Of a stretch of DNA of 64,000 bases, positions 17,375 through 26,888 are shown one piece after another. The DNA comes from Chryseobacterium bernardetii (lineage in GTDB: Bacteria > Bacteroidota > Bacteroidia > Flavobacteriales > Weeksellaceae): contig NZ_CP033932.1 of the NCBI RefSeq assembly GCF_003815975.1, forward strand, positions 3,763,501 to 3,827,500, read 5' to 3'. Positions within the stretch are counted from its first letter, which is position 1. Each line of letters opens with the position of its first letter. Under the pieces are notes generated by a model, which was not told the DNA's origin, ran no database searches, and was given only the letters and a program-made list of their open reading frames with translations. Made by a program: the position numbers and the translations under genes.

Positions 17375-18022
17375 TTAAAGTTCTGTAATAACGTAGTTTT
17401 TGAATTTATTTTTGTCAAAAACAAACATATTTGGATCCAGATTCTGGTTCTCTTTGTATTCTTTAATCGCAATTACTGCAACGTCTTTGTTGTTTCCGTG
17501 CTGTTCCAGTTTCACCATTTGTTTTTTCGCAGAATCTACAAAAAGATAAACAAATTGAATTCCGTTTGCCTTTATCGGAGTAAGCTTAATGAAATCTGTA
17601 TTCACGCCGTTTACTGTTTTCTTACCATTATAGGTTACGTTGTATTCGTTTCTATAGGTAGTAAGATAATTGATAGGGGAGAACATAGCACTGCTTCCGT
17701 TAGGTTTTGCAATGGTTACTTCCATATCATCAGCATTGATGTTATATATTTTATTTCCATCAAAGATCTGTTCAGTATCCATGATCTTCAGTTTATATTT
17801 ATCTCCTGCGGCATAATAGATACCAGGTTCTGTTTTATTAACCTGCCCGTTAAGCCCGCTTCCAAAAGAAAATTTGAAGTAAGAATTCTTTTTAGAATTG
17901 TAATTGGCTGTAACGTCATCCAATATCTTTTTAGCTTTTGCGTCTATTTTCTGAGCATTAGCCATACCTACTGCACCTACTACAAAACTTCCTAATATGA
18001 CTTTTGAAATAATATTCTTCAT
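17375..18022 (-). CDS. lolA: LolA-like outer-membrane lipoprotein carrier
   Basis: 215 residues with a signal peptide ending at ANAQ (about 23). The mature part opens with DAKAKKILDDVTANYNSKKNSYFKFSF, the standard LolA start, followed by strands such as GDKYKLKIMDTEQIFDGNKIYN (about 70-92) and PIKANGIQFVYLFVDSAKKQMVKLE (about 150-175). LolA shuttles lipoproteins through the periplasm from LolCDE to the outer membrane; in Bacteroidota the acceptor LolB is often missing. Neighbour FtsK (upstream) and LptF/G (downstream) are both envelope or division genes. Confidence 0.85.
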   Translation of the reverse strand: MKNIISKVILGSFVVGAVGMANAQKIDAKAKKILDDVTANYNSKKNSYFKFSFGSGLNGQVNKTEPGIYYAAGDKYKLKIMDTEQIFDGNKIYNINADDMEVTIAKPNGSSAMFSPINYLTTYRNEYNVTYNGKKTVNGVNTDFIKLTPIKANGIQFVYLFVDSAKKQMVKLEQHGNNKDVAVIAIKEYKENQNLDPNMFVFDKNKFKNYVITEL

Positions 18023-18164
18023 TTTTCTTATTTAATCTTTAGATAATTTTAAACTTTTAAGGTTAAAGATATACGTATTTTCCCTTTAACTACGCAGATC
18101 TTCCAAAAACTGTTCCAAAAAAACTCTTTCAATACAGTCTGTATTACAGATTATGGTTTTACTT

Positions 18165-18632
18165 TTATCTTACCTCTGGTCTTTCGATATACTTTTCAAA
18201 GTTCTCCGGCAGGATATTAGTTATTGTTAGTTTATTCGAGGTAATGGTAGGTTCAATTTTTATAACTTTAGTATGTTCATTAATTTCAACCGGATGTTTA
18301 CTTCTCATATTCACCATGTCAATGTGAAGAGCCGTAAATTCATGCTTTCCATTTTCTAAATTCACAATAACATATTCTCTCGGTCTTATCTGTCCCAGAG
18401 ATTTACCATCAAGCCCAATATTTAATCTGGCTGTATTATCCACCTTGTGAAGAACACCGGCTCCATTATAAATCAGTACTTTGCCATTTCCTAAAGTATT
18501 ATTGTTGATGCTATCCAATTTTACGGAAGTATAATCACTTGGAACAGATCTTAACGCACATGAGGATAAGGTTAGTGTACATGCGAGAAGTCCCAGTTTG
18601 AACGTTTGTTGTAATGAAGTTTTCATAATCAT
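18165..18632 (-). CDS. Lipoprotein of unknown function
   Basis: 155 residues. The lipobox LTLSSC places the lipid cysteine at about residue 25. The mature protein is predicted mostly beta and contains LNIGLDGKSLGQIRPREYVIVNLENGKHEFTA (about 70-101), which recalls DUF2846-type lipoproteins; the likeness is not strong enough for a name. Two start codons, ATG at 18632 and 18626, are possible; both give a workable signal. It lies between FtsK and LolA on the same strand, separated from FtsK by a hairpin. Confidence 0.75.
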   Translation of the reverse strand: MIMKTSLQQTFKLGLLACTLTLSSCALRSVPSDYTSVKLDSINNNTLGNGKVLIYNGAGVLHKVDNTARLNIGLDGKSLGQIRPREYVIVNLENGKHEFTALHIDMVNMRSKHPVEINEHTKVIKIEPTITSNKLTITNILPENFEKYIERPEVR

Positions 18633-18658
18633 AGTTTAAGTTGAGTATCATTTTATAA

Positions 18659-18690
18659 TTCCGGGCATATTTGTTCAAATATGCCCGGAA
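18659..18690 (-). terminator. Hairpin after ftsK
   Basis: TTCCGGGCATATTTG pairs with its near-complement CAAATATGCCCGGAA; loop TT. The stem is strong but the T-run on the minus strand is poor. Confidence 0.65.
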
Positions 18691-18717
18691 TTGTTTCGTT
18701 GTTAAAAAATTGGTTGC

Positions 18718-21330
18718 CTAGTTTCTTAGGTCTTCAAGAAACTGTTCCAAAGAATGAAGGTCGCTGATAAGGACCTCTCTTGCCTTAGCTCCGTTAAATC
18801 CGCCTACAATGCCGCTTGCTTCAAGCTGATCCATAATTCTGCCGGCTCTGTTGTATCCAAGTTTCAATTGTCTCTGAAGCATTGATGTGGATCCCTGCTG
18901 GGTAGAAACAATAATTCTTGCTGCTTCTTCAAATAATGCATCCTTTTCATTAGGATCAAAAGCACCTACCGCAGAACTGTTTGCGTCTTCCGAAACATAT
19001 TCCGGCAAAATGAATGCAGATGAATATCCTTTTTGCTCTCCAATGAATTCTGCAAGTCTTTCCACTTCCGGAGTATCTACAAAGGCACACTGAAGTCTTA
19101 AGATCTCATTACCATTGAAGTAAAGCATATCTCCTTTACCAATCAGCTGATCAGCTCCCGGAGAATCAAGGATTGTTCTTGAGTCTACACTTGAAATTAC
19201 TCTGAAGGCAGCCCTTGCCGGGAAATTGGCTTTAATCATACCTGTGATTACGTTTACGGAAGGTCTTTGTGTAGCAACAATCAGGTGAATTCCAACGGCT
19301 CTTGCAAGCTGTGCCAATCTGGCAATCGGCAATTCGACCTCTTTGCCTGCCGTCATGATAAGGTCTGCAAACTCGTCTACTACCAATACAATATAAGGAA
19401 GGAAACGGTGACCATTTTCAGGATTCAGTTTTCTTTCTGCAAACTTCTTATTGTATTCTTTAAGGTTTTTGCAGAATGCATTTTTAAGAAGGTCATATCT
19501 TGTATCCATCTCAATACACAAAGAGTTCAGGGTATTGATTACTTTGTTGGTATCTGTGATGATCGCTTCTTCTGCATCCGGTAATTTAGCCAAATAATGT
19601 CTTTCAATTTTTGAATATAAAGAAAGCTCTACTTTCTTAGGGTCAACCATTACAAACTTCAGTTCGCTTGGGTGTTTCTTGTAGAGTAGGGAAGTAAGGA
19701 TCGCATTAATCCCTACAGATTTACCTTGTCCGGTTGCTCCAGCCATCAATAAGTGCGGCATTTTTGAAAGGTCTGCCATGAAGATTTCGTTGGAAATCGT
19801 TTTTCCGAAAACCACCGGAAGATCCATATCCGTATTCTGGAATTTCTGTGATGCAATCACGGAACGCATAGAAACCATGGTAGGATTTTTTCTAGGTACT
19901 TCAATACCAATGGTTCCTTTTCCAGGCATCGGAGCAATAATTCTGATTCCCAGTGCAGAAAGGTTCAGTGCAATATCATCCTGTAATTTTTTAATCGCTG
20001 CAACACGGATTCCCGCTTCCGGTACAATTTCGTACAGGGTAACCGTTGGGCCGATGGTTGCTTTAATTTCTGCAATTCCTACGTTGAAGTTTTTAAGAAG
20101 ACCAACAATTTTATTTTTATTTTCTTCCAGTTCTTCTTTATTAATAGAAATCTCTTCACTGCCATAATCTTTTAATAACTCAACAGGTGGCATCTGGAAA
20201 TTAGCCAGGTCTAATTTATGATCATACAAACCATGCTTTTCTACAAGTTCCTGAGATTTTTTTTCAGAATCATCCAAAACATCAATTACCGGTGCTACTT
20301 CCACATTAAACTTAATGTTTTCCTGTGCAGGTGAAGATGTTGCAGGAATTACAGGTGCCGGAGTAGAAACAGGAATAGAAATGGAAGGACTCATATCAAA
20401 AGCTTCTTCCGGGCTTGAAACCGGAACCGTTGGTTTTGTAGAAAGGTTCAGGCTTACAGGCTGAGCAGGCTCCTTTGTTTCATTGTCAAATGAGGTGTGA
20501 TTAGGAGTTGTAATGGTTTCAATATTACTTGTTGCCGGAACTTCAGCAAACCCTTTTGGAATATTTACCGTTTCAGGTTCTTTAAACTTATTGGATGAGC
20601 CATTGGAAGAAGAGTTGGTAACGTCACTTACGGTAACATTAGGTGAATTTTTTCCTTCAATTGCTGTTTCGTCAATTTCTTCCTTTAATTCTTCATCAGC
20701 TTCAAAATCTTCATTAGAATCAGGCATCATTGATTTTACTTTTCCAATAGTGTTTTCGTTGATCTTGTTTAATTTTGCCTTGATAGAACTTGGGCGAAGG
20801 TTGAATTCAAGAATAAAATATAAAAGAATACTTGCTGCCAATACAGTCCATAATCCTACTGATCCGATAATGGCATTTAAGTAATCCATAATCTGATATC
20901 CGTAAACACCTCCAAGAACACCTTGCCCTTTGGTAAGTGCTCCCATAAAAATAGGAAGCCAGCAGATGAAAAACAAAGAATGGCCAATTGTTTTCCATGG
21001 TTTGAAAATTTTCTTTTTTAGGATCAGGGTTCCAACCACCAAAAATAAAAATGCTATAATAAATGAGGCTATACCGATGCTTTCAAATATGAAGATGTTT
21101 CCCAACCAGTCTCCGGCCTTTCCGAAAATGTTTGAAGACTTTATACTCTTGTCCAGCATAGTTCCTGCCTGGCTCTGATCCGCTTTCCAGTTCATTAAAT
21201 AAGAAATGAACGATAGAGCGAGAACAGCGGAGAACAGTATAAAGGTAAGCCCGAAAAATATACGGGGCTTAGATAAAATTCGGCCTTTTTCAGGCGATTC
21301 AGTCGGTTTTTTTTGTGTCTTTTTATCCAT
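18718..21330 (-). CDS. ftsK: DNA translocase FtsK
   Basis: 870 residues from ATG 21330; an upstream TTG at 21339 is within the leader and not used. Four membrane helices fill about 25-190, then a Pro/Ser/Thr-rich linker (about 200-370), then the motor domain with Walker A GATGQGKSVG (about 530) and Walker B VLVVDEFADL (about 655), and the winged-helix gamma domain at the end (SMLQRQLKLGYNRAGRIMDQLE, about 815-836) that reads KOPS sites. It pumps chromosome ends through the closing septum. The linker is shorter than in E. coli. A TAAATTTG box lies 15 bp upstream. Confidence 0.97.
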   Translation of the reverse strand: MDKKTQKKPTESPEKGRILSKPRIFFGLTFILFSAVLALSFISYLMNWKADQSQAGTMLDKSIKSSNIFGKAGDWLGNIFIFESIGIASFIIAFLFLVVGTLILKKKIFKPWKTIGHSLFFICWLPIFMGALTKGQGVLGGVYGYQIMDYLNAIIGSVGLWTVLAASILLYFILEFNLRPSSIKAKLNKINENTIGKVKSMMPDSNEDFEADEELKEEIDETAIEGKNSPNVTVSDVTNSSSNGSSNKFKEPETVNIPKGFAEVPATSNIETITTPNHTSFDNETKEPAQPVSLNLSTKPTVPVSSPEEAFDMSPSISIPVSTPAPVIPATSSPAQENIKFNVEVAPVIDVLDDSEKKSQELVEKHGLYDHKLDLANFQMPPVELLKDYGSEEISINKEELEENKNKIVGLLKNFNVGIAEIKATIGPTVTLYEIVPEAGIRVAAIKKLQDDIALNLSALGIRIIAPMPGKGTIGIEVPRKNPTMVSMRSVIASQKFQNTDMDLPVVFGKTISNEIFMADLSKMPHLLMAGATGQGKSVGINAILTSLLYKKHPSELKFVMVDPKKVELSLYSKIERHYLAKLPDAEEAIITDTNKVINTLNSLCIEMDTRYDLLKNAFCKNLKEYNKKFAERKLNPENGHRFLPYIVLVVDEFADLIMTAGKEVELPIARLAQLARAVGIHLIVATQRPSVNVITGMIKANFPARAAFRVISSVDSRTILDSPGADQLIGKGDMLYFNGNEILRLQCAFVDTPEVERLAEFIGEQKGYSSAFILPEYVSEDANSSAVGAFDPNEKDALFEEAARIIVSTQQGSTSMLQRQLKLGYNRAGRIMDQLEASGIVGGFNGAKAREVLISDLHSLEQFLEDLRN

Positions 21331-21344
21331 AAATATCAATGAGG

Positions 21345-21352
21345 CAAATTTA
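21345..21352 (-). promoter_or_regulatory. Promoter -7 box for ftsK (TAAATTTG on minus)
   Basis: The minus strand reads TAAATTTG directly upstream of the ftsK ATG, leaving a leader of only about 8 nt and supporting ATG 21330 over the TTG at 21339. Confidence 0.6.
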
Positions 21353-21677
21353 ACGTTTTTTCAATACTAAAAAGAATCTTTTTTCTTCAAAAAAACATTT
21401 TGTAGTACCACTTTTTACTGCGATTGTTTAATTTGATTTTAAAAATAATTTGAGCTATAAATATTGGCTGAAATAAAAATAAGGTTATTTTTTTTGTTTA
21501 TCCAAATGCAGAGCTGTTAAATTATATTAATTGGTAGTTTTTTAGTCCGGTAATGTTTCAAAAAAAAGTTTTAGGGTAAAATTTATCAAAGTTTTACTTT
21601 ATACAAACAAGTTTCCTTTACATTAAAAATATTCCAGATATTAAATGGTATTTTGAATTTGTGGAGAAATGATTGCT
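21353..21677. other. AT-rich intergenic region between divergent genes
   Basis: About 325 bp between the ftsK promoter and the promoter of the esterase-like gene. No gene, hairpin or repeat of note was found. Confidence 0.5.
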
Positions 21678-21685
21678 TATTTTTG
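21678..21685 (+). promoter_or_regulatory. Promoter -7 box (TATTTTTG)
   Basis: TATTTTTG, 13 bp before the ATG at 21699, with TTTG at 21658-21661 as a possible -33 element. Confidence 0.6.
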
Positions 21686-21698
21686 AAATAAAAATAAC

Positions 21699-22832
21699 AT
21701 GAAAACTATAGTATTATTATGCCTGCTGTGTTTCTCAAATGCTTTTTCGCAGTCATATGAAGCTCTTATGAAGACAGCGTCTGTAAATTTACAGGCAAAG
21801 AAATACTGTGATGCTCTTTCAAATTTTAAAGAAGCATTTACTTTACAAACCGAAATCGGGATCTATGATTATGTAAGTGCTGCTTCTGCTTCTGCCAACT
21901 GTAATGATACGGAAACTGCGGTTGAATGGCTTAAAAAAGGATATAAACTCGGATTAGGAAAAGACAGAAATGAATTTACATTCCTGCAAACCAATGAACG
22001 GTTTAAAAATCTCGGTCAGAATACAGAGTTTAAACAGCTTTTAGCAGATATGGAAAATAAGCTGACCCAAATAGAAAAATTAAAAAAGGAGGAAAAACAA
22101 CAGTGGAATGAGGAGATTGTTAAAAATCAGATCACGGAAAGTATTCCTTTTAACCAAGCAGAATCTGGATTTGCTTCATATTTTACAGAAGCAGAAGGGT
22201 TGAAAGTTCCTTATGTTGTTTTTGTTCCGAAGAAGTACCAATCTTCAAAACCCGTTAAGGTTATTTTCTTTCTTCATGGGGGAGTTAATTCTGTTAATGA
22301 GTTCTATTACCAGAATGCAGATGTAAAGAAAGAACCTATTTTTTCTGTAGGTAACCACTTCAATGCAATAGTTATTTATCCCTTTGCTAAAAAAGATTTT
22401 GGATGGATGAACCAGATTAAAGCATTTGAAAATATTTTTACAATACTGAACGATGTTGAGAAAAAATATAATGTAGATAAAAATAAAATTTATTTGGGGG
22501 GTATGTCTAATGGAGGAACTGCAACATTTTGGTTTGCATCCCGTAAAGGCACTCCGTTTAAGGCATTTTATGCCTTTGCACCCAATCCGGTATTGAATAT
22601 CGGGGCTATCCCATTTGAAAATATTACAAAAGATCATCCACTGTACACGATCAGTGCAAAAGATGATTATGTATTTGACTATAATGAAGTTCTGAAAGTA
22701 TATAATGATAACAAATCTAAAGCAAAAGGATGGAATTTTCAGACCTTAGAAACCGGTTCTCATGAGTTTATTTATAAACCGGAGATCAGTAAGGAGCTTT
22801 TGATCAGATTTTTCTCTGAAATTTTAAGATAA
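21699..22832 (+). CDS. Secreted alpha/beta hydrolase with N-terminal TPR-like region
   Basis: 377 residues. The signal peptide ends at NAFSQ (about 18). Residues 20-120 form helical repeats of TPR type (YEALMKTASVNLQAKKYCDALSN...), then a coiled linker (about 120-150). The C-terminal half is an alpha/beta hydrolase of the esterase/peptidase S9 type: oxyanion segment FFLHGG (about 190), nucleophile elbow GGMSNGG with the serine at about 270, and a late GSHEF histidine (about 358). It likely cleaves esters or peptides in the periplasm or outside. It stands alone with its own promoter. Substrate unknown. Confidence 0.78.
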   Translation: MKTIVLLCLLCFSNAFSQSYEALMKTASVNLQAKKYCDALSNFKEAFTLQTEIGIYDYVSAASASANCNDTETAVEWLKKGYKLGLGKDRNEFTFLQTNERFKNLGQNTEFKQLLADMENKLTQIEKLKKEEKQQWNEEIVKNQITESIPFNQAESGFASYFTEAEGLKVPYVVFVPKKYQSSKPVKVIFFLHGGVNSVNEFYYQNADVKKEPIFSVGNHFNAIVIYPFAKKDFGWMNQIKAFENIFTILNDVEKKYNVDKNKIYLGGMSNGGTATFWFASRKGTPFKAFYAFAPNPVLNIGAIPFENITKDHPLYTISAKDDYVFDYNEVLKVYNDNKSKAKGWNFQTLETGSHEFIYKPEISKELLIRFFSEILR

Positions 22833-23020
22833 AAAACAATACCTGGATATAGAAGTATTCAATCGCTGCTATAGGTATTATTAATCCTGATTTTTTCGCT
22901 TTTAAAAATTGATTTTTTCATAATAAATTTAATGTTATTAAGAATGGTTCAAAATAAGGAAAACAGGGGCTAAAATGACAAAAAACAGCTTTTTTTCAGT
23001 GCTTTATGGTTTATCATCCT

Positions 23021-23028
23021 TATTTTTG
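23021..23028 (+). promoter_or_regulatory. Promoter -7 box for ccsBA (TATTTTTG)
   Basis: TATTTTTG, 20 bp before the ATG at 23049. Confidence 0.6.
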
Positions 23029-23048
23029 CATGTCAAGTATATATCAAC

Positions 23049-26000
23049 ATGAAGAAGCTCCAGGATATTATTATCTCAACCAGGACAATGGCTGTATTGT
23101 TACTGGTTTATGCATTCGCAATGGCCTATGCAACGTTCTTAGAAAACGACTACGGAACTCCTACAGCAAAAGCATTAATTTATGAGGCGAAATGGTTTGA
23201 ACTCATTATGGTGCTGCTTATTCTTAACTTCATAGGAAATATCGGAAGATACAGACTGTGGAAAAAGGATAAATGGCCGGTTTTGGTTTTCCACCTTGCC
23301 TTTGTTTTTATTTTCATCGGTGGTGCCATCACAAGATACATCAGTTTTGAAGGAACGATGCACATCAGAGAGGGAGAAACATCCAACGAAATTGTAACGG
23401 ATAAAAACTTCCTTAAAATCCAGATCGAGGAAAAAGGAGATGTTCTAAACTATCAGGATATTCCTTATCTGATGTCCCCACTTCACAAAGATCTTAATGC
23501 CACTTATGACTTCCACGGAAAGGAAGTAAAGGTCTTTGCTAAAGAATATATCCAAAGAAAAAAAGACAGCTTATTAGCTGAACCTAACGGAACTGAATAC
23601 CTTCACCTGGTTTCAACAGGAAAAACGGGAAGACAGAACATTTACATAAAAGCTGGTGAAACAAAATCCATTAACGGAACCCTGGTAACTTTCAACAGAC
23701 CCATTGACGGAGCTGTAGAATTTAAAAACGAAGGAGGTAAATTATTCATCAAAACTCCGGTAGATGCCAGTTATATGACCATGGCAACACAGGCTACCGG
23801 GAACACTGTAAAAGATGAGTTCCAGCCCTTGGCATTGAGAAGTTTATATAGCATCAATGAGTTAAAGCTTGTAGTACCTGAAGGTCTTAAAAAGGGTAGA
23901 CTTATGGCTATCGAAGGAGACAGAAAGAAAGATGCCAACGTTCCTGATATGCTTCAGATCGAGTTACAGGGACCCAAAACAAAACAATTGGTTGATCTTT
24001 CCGTTGAAAAAGGGAATCCAAATGCATATAAGCAAATCACTATGGACGGATTGAACATTATGGTTGGGTTCGGACCAAAAGTGTATAATACTCCTTTCGC
24101 TTTGAAATTAGATGATTTCGTAATGGAAACATATCCGGGAAGCAGCTCTCCAAGTGCTTACGAAAGTCATGTAAAAATTGTTGATGAAGGAAAAGAAACC
24201 CCTTATAAGATCTATATGAACCACGTTCTAAACTATAAAGGATACCGTTTCTTCCAGTCAAGCTTTGATCCGGACAGAATGGGAACAGTATTGTCTGTAA
24301 ACCACGATTATTGGGGAACTTTAATTTCTTATATCGGATATGGTCTTCTGTTCTTAGGGATGTTTGTAATCTTCTTCTGGAAAGGAACACACTTCTGGAA
24401 ATTAAATAAAATGCTGAAAGACGTTAATAAAAAGAAAGCTGCAATAGTCCTTTTATTGTTTTTAAGCTTAGGGATAAATGCTCAGAAAATTGAGACACAT
24501 GGTACTACTGACGGAAGCCGAGAACACGTACACGTAGAAGGTGACGGGCATACCCATGCAGCACCGGCTCCTGAAACTAAAACAGCTCAGGACAGTGAGA
24601 TAAAGCAGAACTCATTAGCCTCTCCAATGGGAAAAATGAGAACCATTTCAGCGGATGAGATTATTGCCAGAAACAAAATCAGTAAGGAACACGCAGAGAA
24701 ATTCGGTTACCTTTTGGTTCAGAATTTTGAAGGTAGAATTATTCCAATGAACACGCAGGCTTTAGAGGTTTTAAGAAAGCTTTATAAGCATGATACTTTC
24801 AAAGGAACAGACGGAAAATCTTTAGATGCTAACCAATGGTTTCTTTCTATCAACACAGATACGGAAAGCTGGACATCAGTTCCTCTAATCAAAGTTGATG
24901 AAAAAGGAGGAAAAGCACTTCTTGAAAAAACAAAAGCCAATGAAGAAGGGTATACTTCTTTACTGAACCTTTTCCCGGTAGATAAGAGAACAGGGATGTT
25001 AACTTATATTCTGGAGAAAGACTATAACACTGCTTTTGCCAAAAAACCGGCAGACCAGTCCGAATATGATAAACAGGTAATTAAACTGAACGAAAGAGTT
25101 CAGATTTTCAATGAATTTTTCAGCGGTCAGTTCTTAAGAATTGTACCTGTAAAAAATGATGCCAACCACACATGGCATTCATGGCTGGATCAGAAATTTG
25201 AACCAGATATGGAATCTCAGCAGGTAATGGGACCTTATTTCTCCGAAGTAATCGGAGCGCAGAGATCCGGAGACTGGAGCAAAGCAGATTCTGAATTGGT
25301 AAAGCTTTCAGACTATCAGAAAAAATGGGGGAAAGCCGTAATTCCTGATCAATCCAAAGTAGATCTTGAAGTATTCATGAATAATGTGAATATCAACTTC
25401 AAATTATTGATTTTCTATACCATTATCGGGGGGCTTCTTTTACTTCTGGGATTCATAGAATTATTCAAACCGAAAAAAGTATTAAATAAGGCTATCAAGG
25501 TCATTATTGCAATTGGTTTAATCGGATATATATGCCACTTCTTAGGTCTTGTAGCAAGATGGTACATTTCAGGGCACGCTCCTTGGAGTAACGGTTATGA
25601 AGCAATTATCTTTATTTCTTGGGTGGGTATTACAGCAGGGCTGGTTCTTTATAGAAATGCCAATGCATTAATTCCTGCATCAGGATTTATGGTAGCTGTT
25701 ATCATGATGGGATTTGCACACGGAGGTTCTGCCCTTGATCCGCAGATTACACCGCTTGTCCCGGTACTGAAATCTTATTGGCTGATTGTTCACGTAGCTA
25801 TTATTACTTCAAGTTACGGTTTCTTTGCCTTGTCTATGATTATTGCTGTATTATCTTTGGTATTCTATATTATTTCAAATAAGGAAACATATAAAATTCA
25901 CCACGATACAACATTGAAAGAACTGGTAATTGTTTCTGAAATGTCATTAACAGTTGGTCTTTTTGCCTTAACAGTAGGAAACTTCCTTGGTGGGATCTGG

Positions 26001-26324
26001 GCCAACGAATCATGGGGAAGATACTGGAGCTGGGATCCTAAAGAAACATGGGCTTTCATCTCCATTATGGTGTACGCTTTCGTACTGCACATGAGATTGG
26101 TGCCTGGGTTAAGAAGCAGATGGGCATTCCACGTAGCAACCATGTTTGCTTTCTGTTCAATGGTAATGACCTATTTTGGGGTAAACTATTATCTGAGCGG
26201 ACTTCACTCTTATGCTGCAGGTGATCCGGTACCAGTACCAGCCTGGGTATACATCGGAATTGCTACAATGATTACTTTAGCAGCTGTATCTTATTTCAAG
26301 TTTAAAGCTTTAACAAAGAAATAA
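23049..26324 (+). CDS. ccsBA: Cytochrome c synthetase CcsBA (ResB-CcsA fusion)
   Basis: 1091 residues. The N-terminal ResB/CcsB-like half has membrane helices at about 10-30, 50-70 and 78-100 and a long periplasmic domain (to about 425), then a helix (425-450). After a segment KKAAIVLLLFLSLGINAQ (about 465-482) comes a histidine-rich stretch (REHVHVEGDGHTHA, about 494-507) and a periplasmic domain. The C-terminal CcsA half (about 780-1091) carries the heme-handling WWD motif in WGRYWSWDPKETW (about 990). It attaches heme to apocytochromes c. The fused form is known in Bacteroidota and epsilonproteobacteria. A terminator follows at once. Confidence 0.93.
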   Translation: MKKLQDIIISTRTMAVLLLVYAFAMAYATFLENDYGTPTAKALIYEAKWFELIMVLLILNFIGNIGRYRLWKKDKWPVLVFHLAFVFIFIGGAITRYISFEGTMHIREGETSNEIVTDKNFLKIQIEEKGDVLNYQDIPYLMSPLHKDLNATYDFHGKEVKVFAKEYIQRKKDSLLAEPNGTEYLHLVSTGKTGRQNIYIKAGETKSINGTLVTFNRPIDGAVEFKNEGGKLFIKTPVDASYMTMATQATGNTVKDEFQPLALRSLYSINELKLVVPEGLKKGRLMAIEGDRKKDANVPDMLQIELQGPKTKQLVDLSVEKGNPNAYKQITMDGLNIMVGFGPKVYNTPFALKLDDFVMETYPGSSSPSAYESHVKIVDEGKETPYKIYMNHVLNYKGYRFFQSSFDPDRMGTVLSVNHDYWGTLISYIGYGLLFLGMFVIFFWKGTHFWKLNKMLKDVNKKKAAIVLLLFLSLGINAQKIETHGTTDGSREHVHVEGDGHTHAAPAPETKTAQDSEIKQNSLASPMGKMRTISADEIIARNKISKEHAEKFGYLLVQNFEGRIIPMNTQALEVLRKLYKHDTFKGTDGKSLDANQWFLSINTDTESWTSVPLIKVDEKGGKALLEKTKANEEGYTSLLNLFPVDKRTGMLTYILEKDYNTAFAKKPADQSEYDKQVIKLNERVQIFNEFFSGQFLRIVPVKNDANHTWHSWLDQKFEPDMESQQVMGPYFSEVIGAQRSGDWSKADSELVKLSDYQKKWGKAVIPDQSKVDLEVFMNNVNINFKLLIFYTIIGGLLLLLGFIELFKPKKVLNKAIKVIIAIGLIGYICHFLGLVARWYISGHAPWSNGYEAIIFISWVGITAGLVLYRNANALIPASGFMVAVIMMGFAHGGSALDPQITPLVPVLKSYWLIVHVAIITSSYGFFALSMIIAVLSLVFYIISNKETYKIHHDTTLKELVIVSEMSLTVGLFALTVGNFLGGIWANESWGRYWSWDPKETWAFISIMVYAFVLHMRLVPGLRSRWAFHVATMFAFCSMVMTYFGVNYYLSGLHSYAAGDPVPVPAWVYIGIATMITLAAVSYFKFKALTKK

Positions 26325-26345
26325 TCTTTTAAAACATATCACTCA

Positions 26346-26378
26346 AAATCCCGGAATTCACTTTCCGGGATTTTTTTG
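26346..26378 (+). terminator. Rho-independent terminator after ccsBA
   Basis: AAATCCCGGAA pairs with TTCCGGGATTT around a 6-nt loop, followed by a run of seven Ts. Confidence 0.88.
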
Positions 26379-26437
26379 TGCCTAATAAAAAGATAAAATA
26401 TTGTTTTTTTAAGGATAATGGGTGAAAAATTTTTAAA

Positions 26438-26462
26438 CACAGATGGCACAGATGGACACAGT
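26438..26462. repeat. Short direct repeats CACAGATGG
   Basis: The motif CACAGATGG occurs twice in a row with a third partial copy (GGACACAG). Such islands are common in flavobacterial intergenic DNA; function unknown. Confidence 0.5.
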
Positions 26463-26591
26463 TGATAATGCATAAAAAATAGTAATGTAACTCTGTAAGC
26501 AAAATAAGATATTTACAACAACAAAAATCTGTACTATATATGGTTTTAATGATACATATCCATAATCAGGTATTTACCTTCAAATTTATTT

Positions 26592-26744
26592 TTAACGCTA
26601 GGTTCGCAAGGAAAATGATATAGTATGCTTTAAATTTTTCGTTCGCAGCGGCACTTCGTTCAGCGAAGTAATCTATTGCTGAGTGAAACGCCTTTGCGCT
26701 CATTTTCGTTACAGAATCAAAAGATCTTGCGAACCTTGCGTTAA
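26592..26744. repeat. 153-bp palindromic element with long terminal inverted repeats
   Basis: The left arm (26592-26610, TTAACGCTAGGTTCGCAAG) is the reverse complement of the right arm (26726-26744) with a single mismatch. The interior has further small hairpins (CTTCGTTCAGCGAAG near 26653-26667) and another GCGCAAAG-type word on the minus strand. There is no gene inside. The outer GCAAG/CTTGC and inner CGCAAAG words relate it to the tandem array at 95-1480 and to 34784-34876. It has the form of a MITE or REP-like unit. Confidence 0.75.
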
Positions 26745-26888
26745 TTTCTATTTTGAGATAGATGATTAAAAAAATATAATTAACAATCGTATTCAGTAAC
26801 TATCAAAAAAACAAAATTTATCATTCAGAATCCAAAAAATAACGCTACCTTTATGATATCAAAATAATATCAAATTAAAAATTCAATC

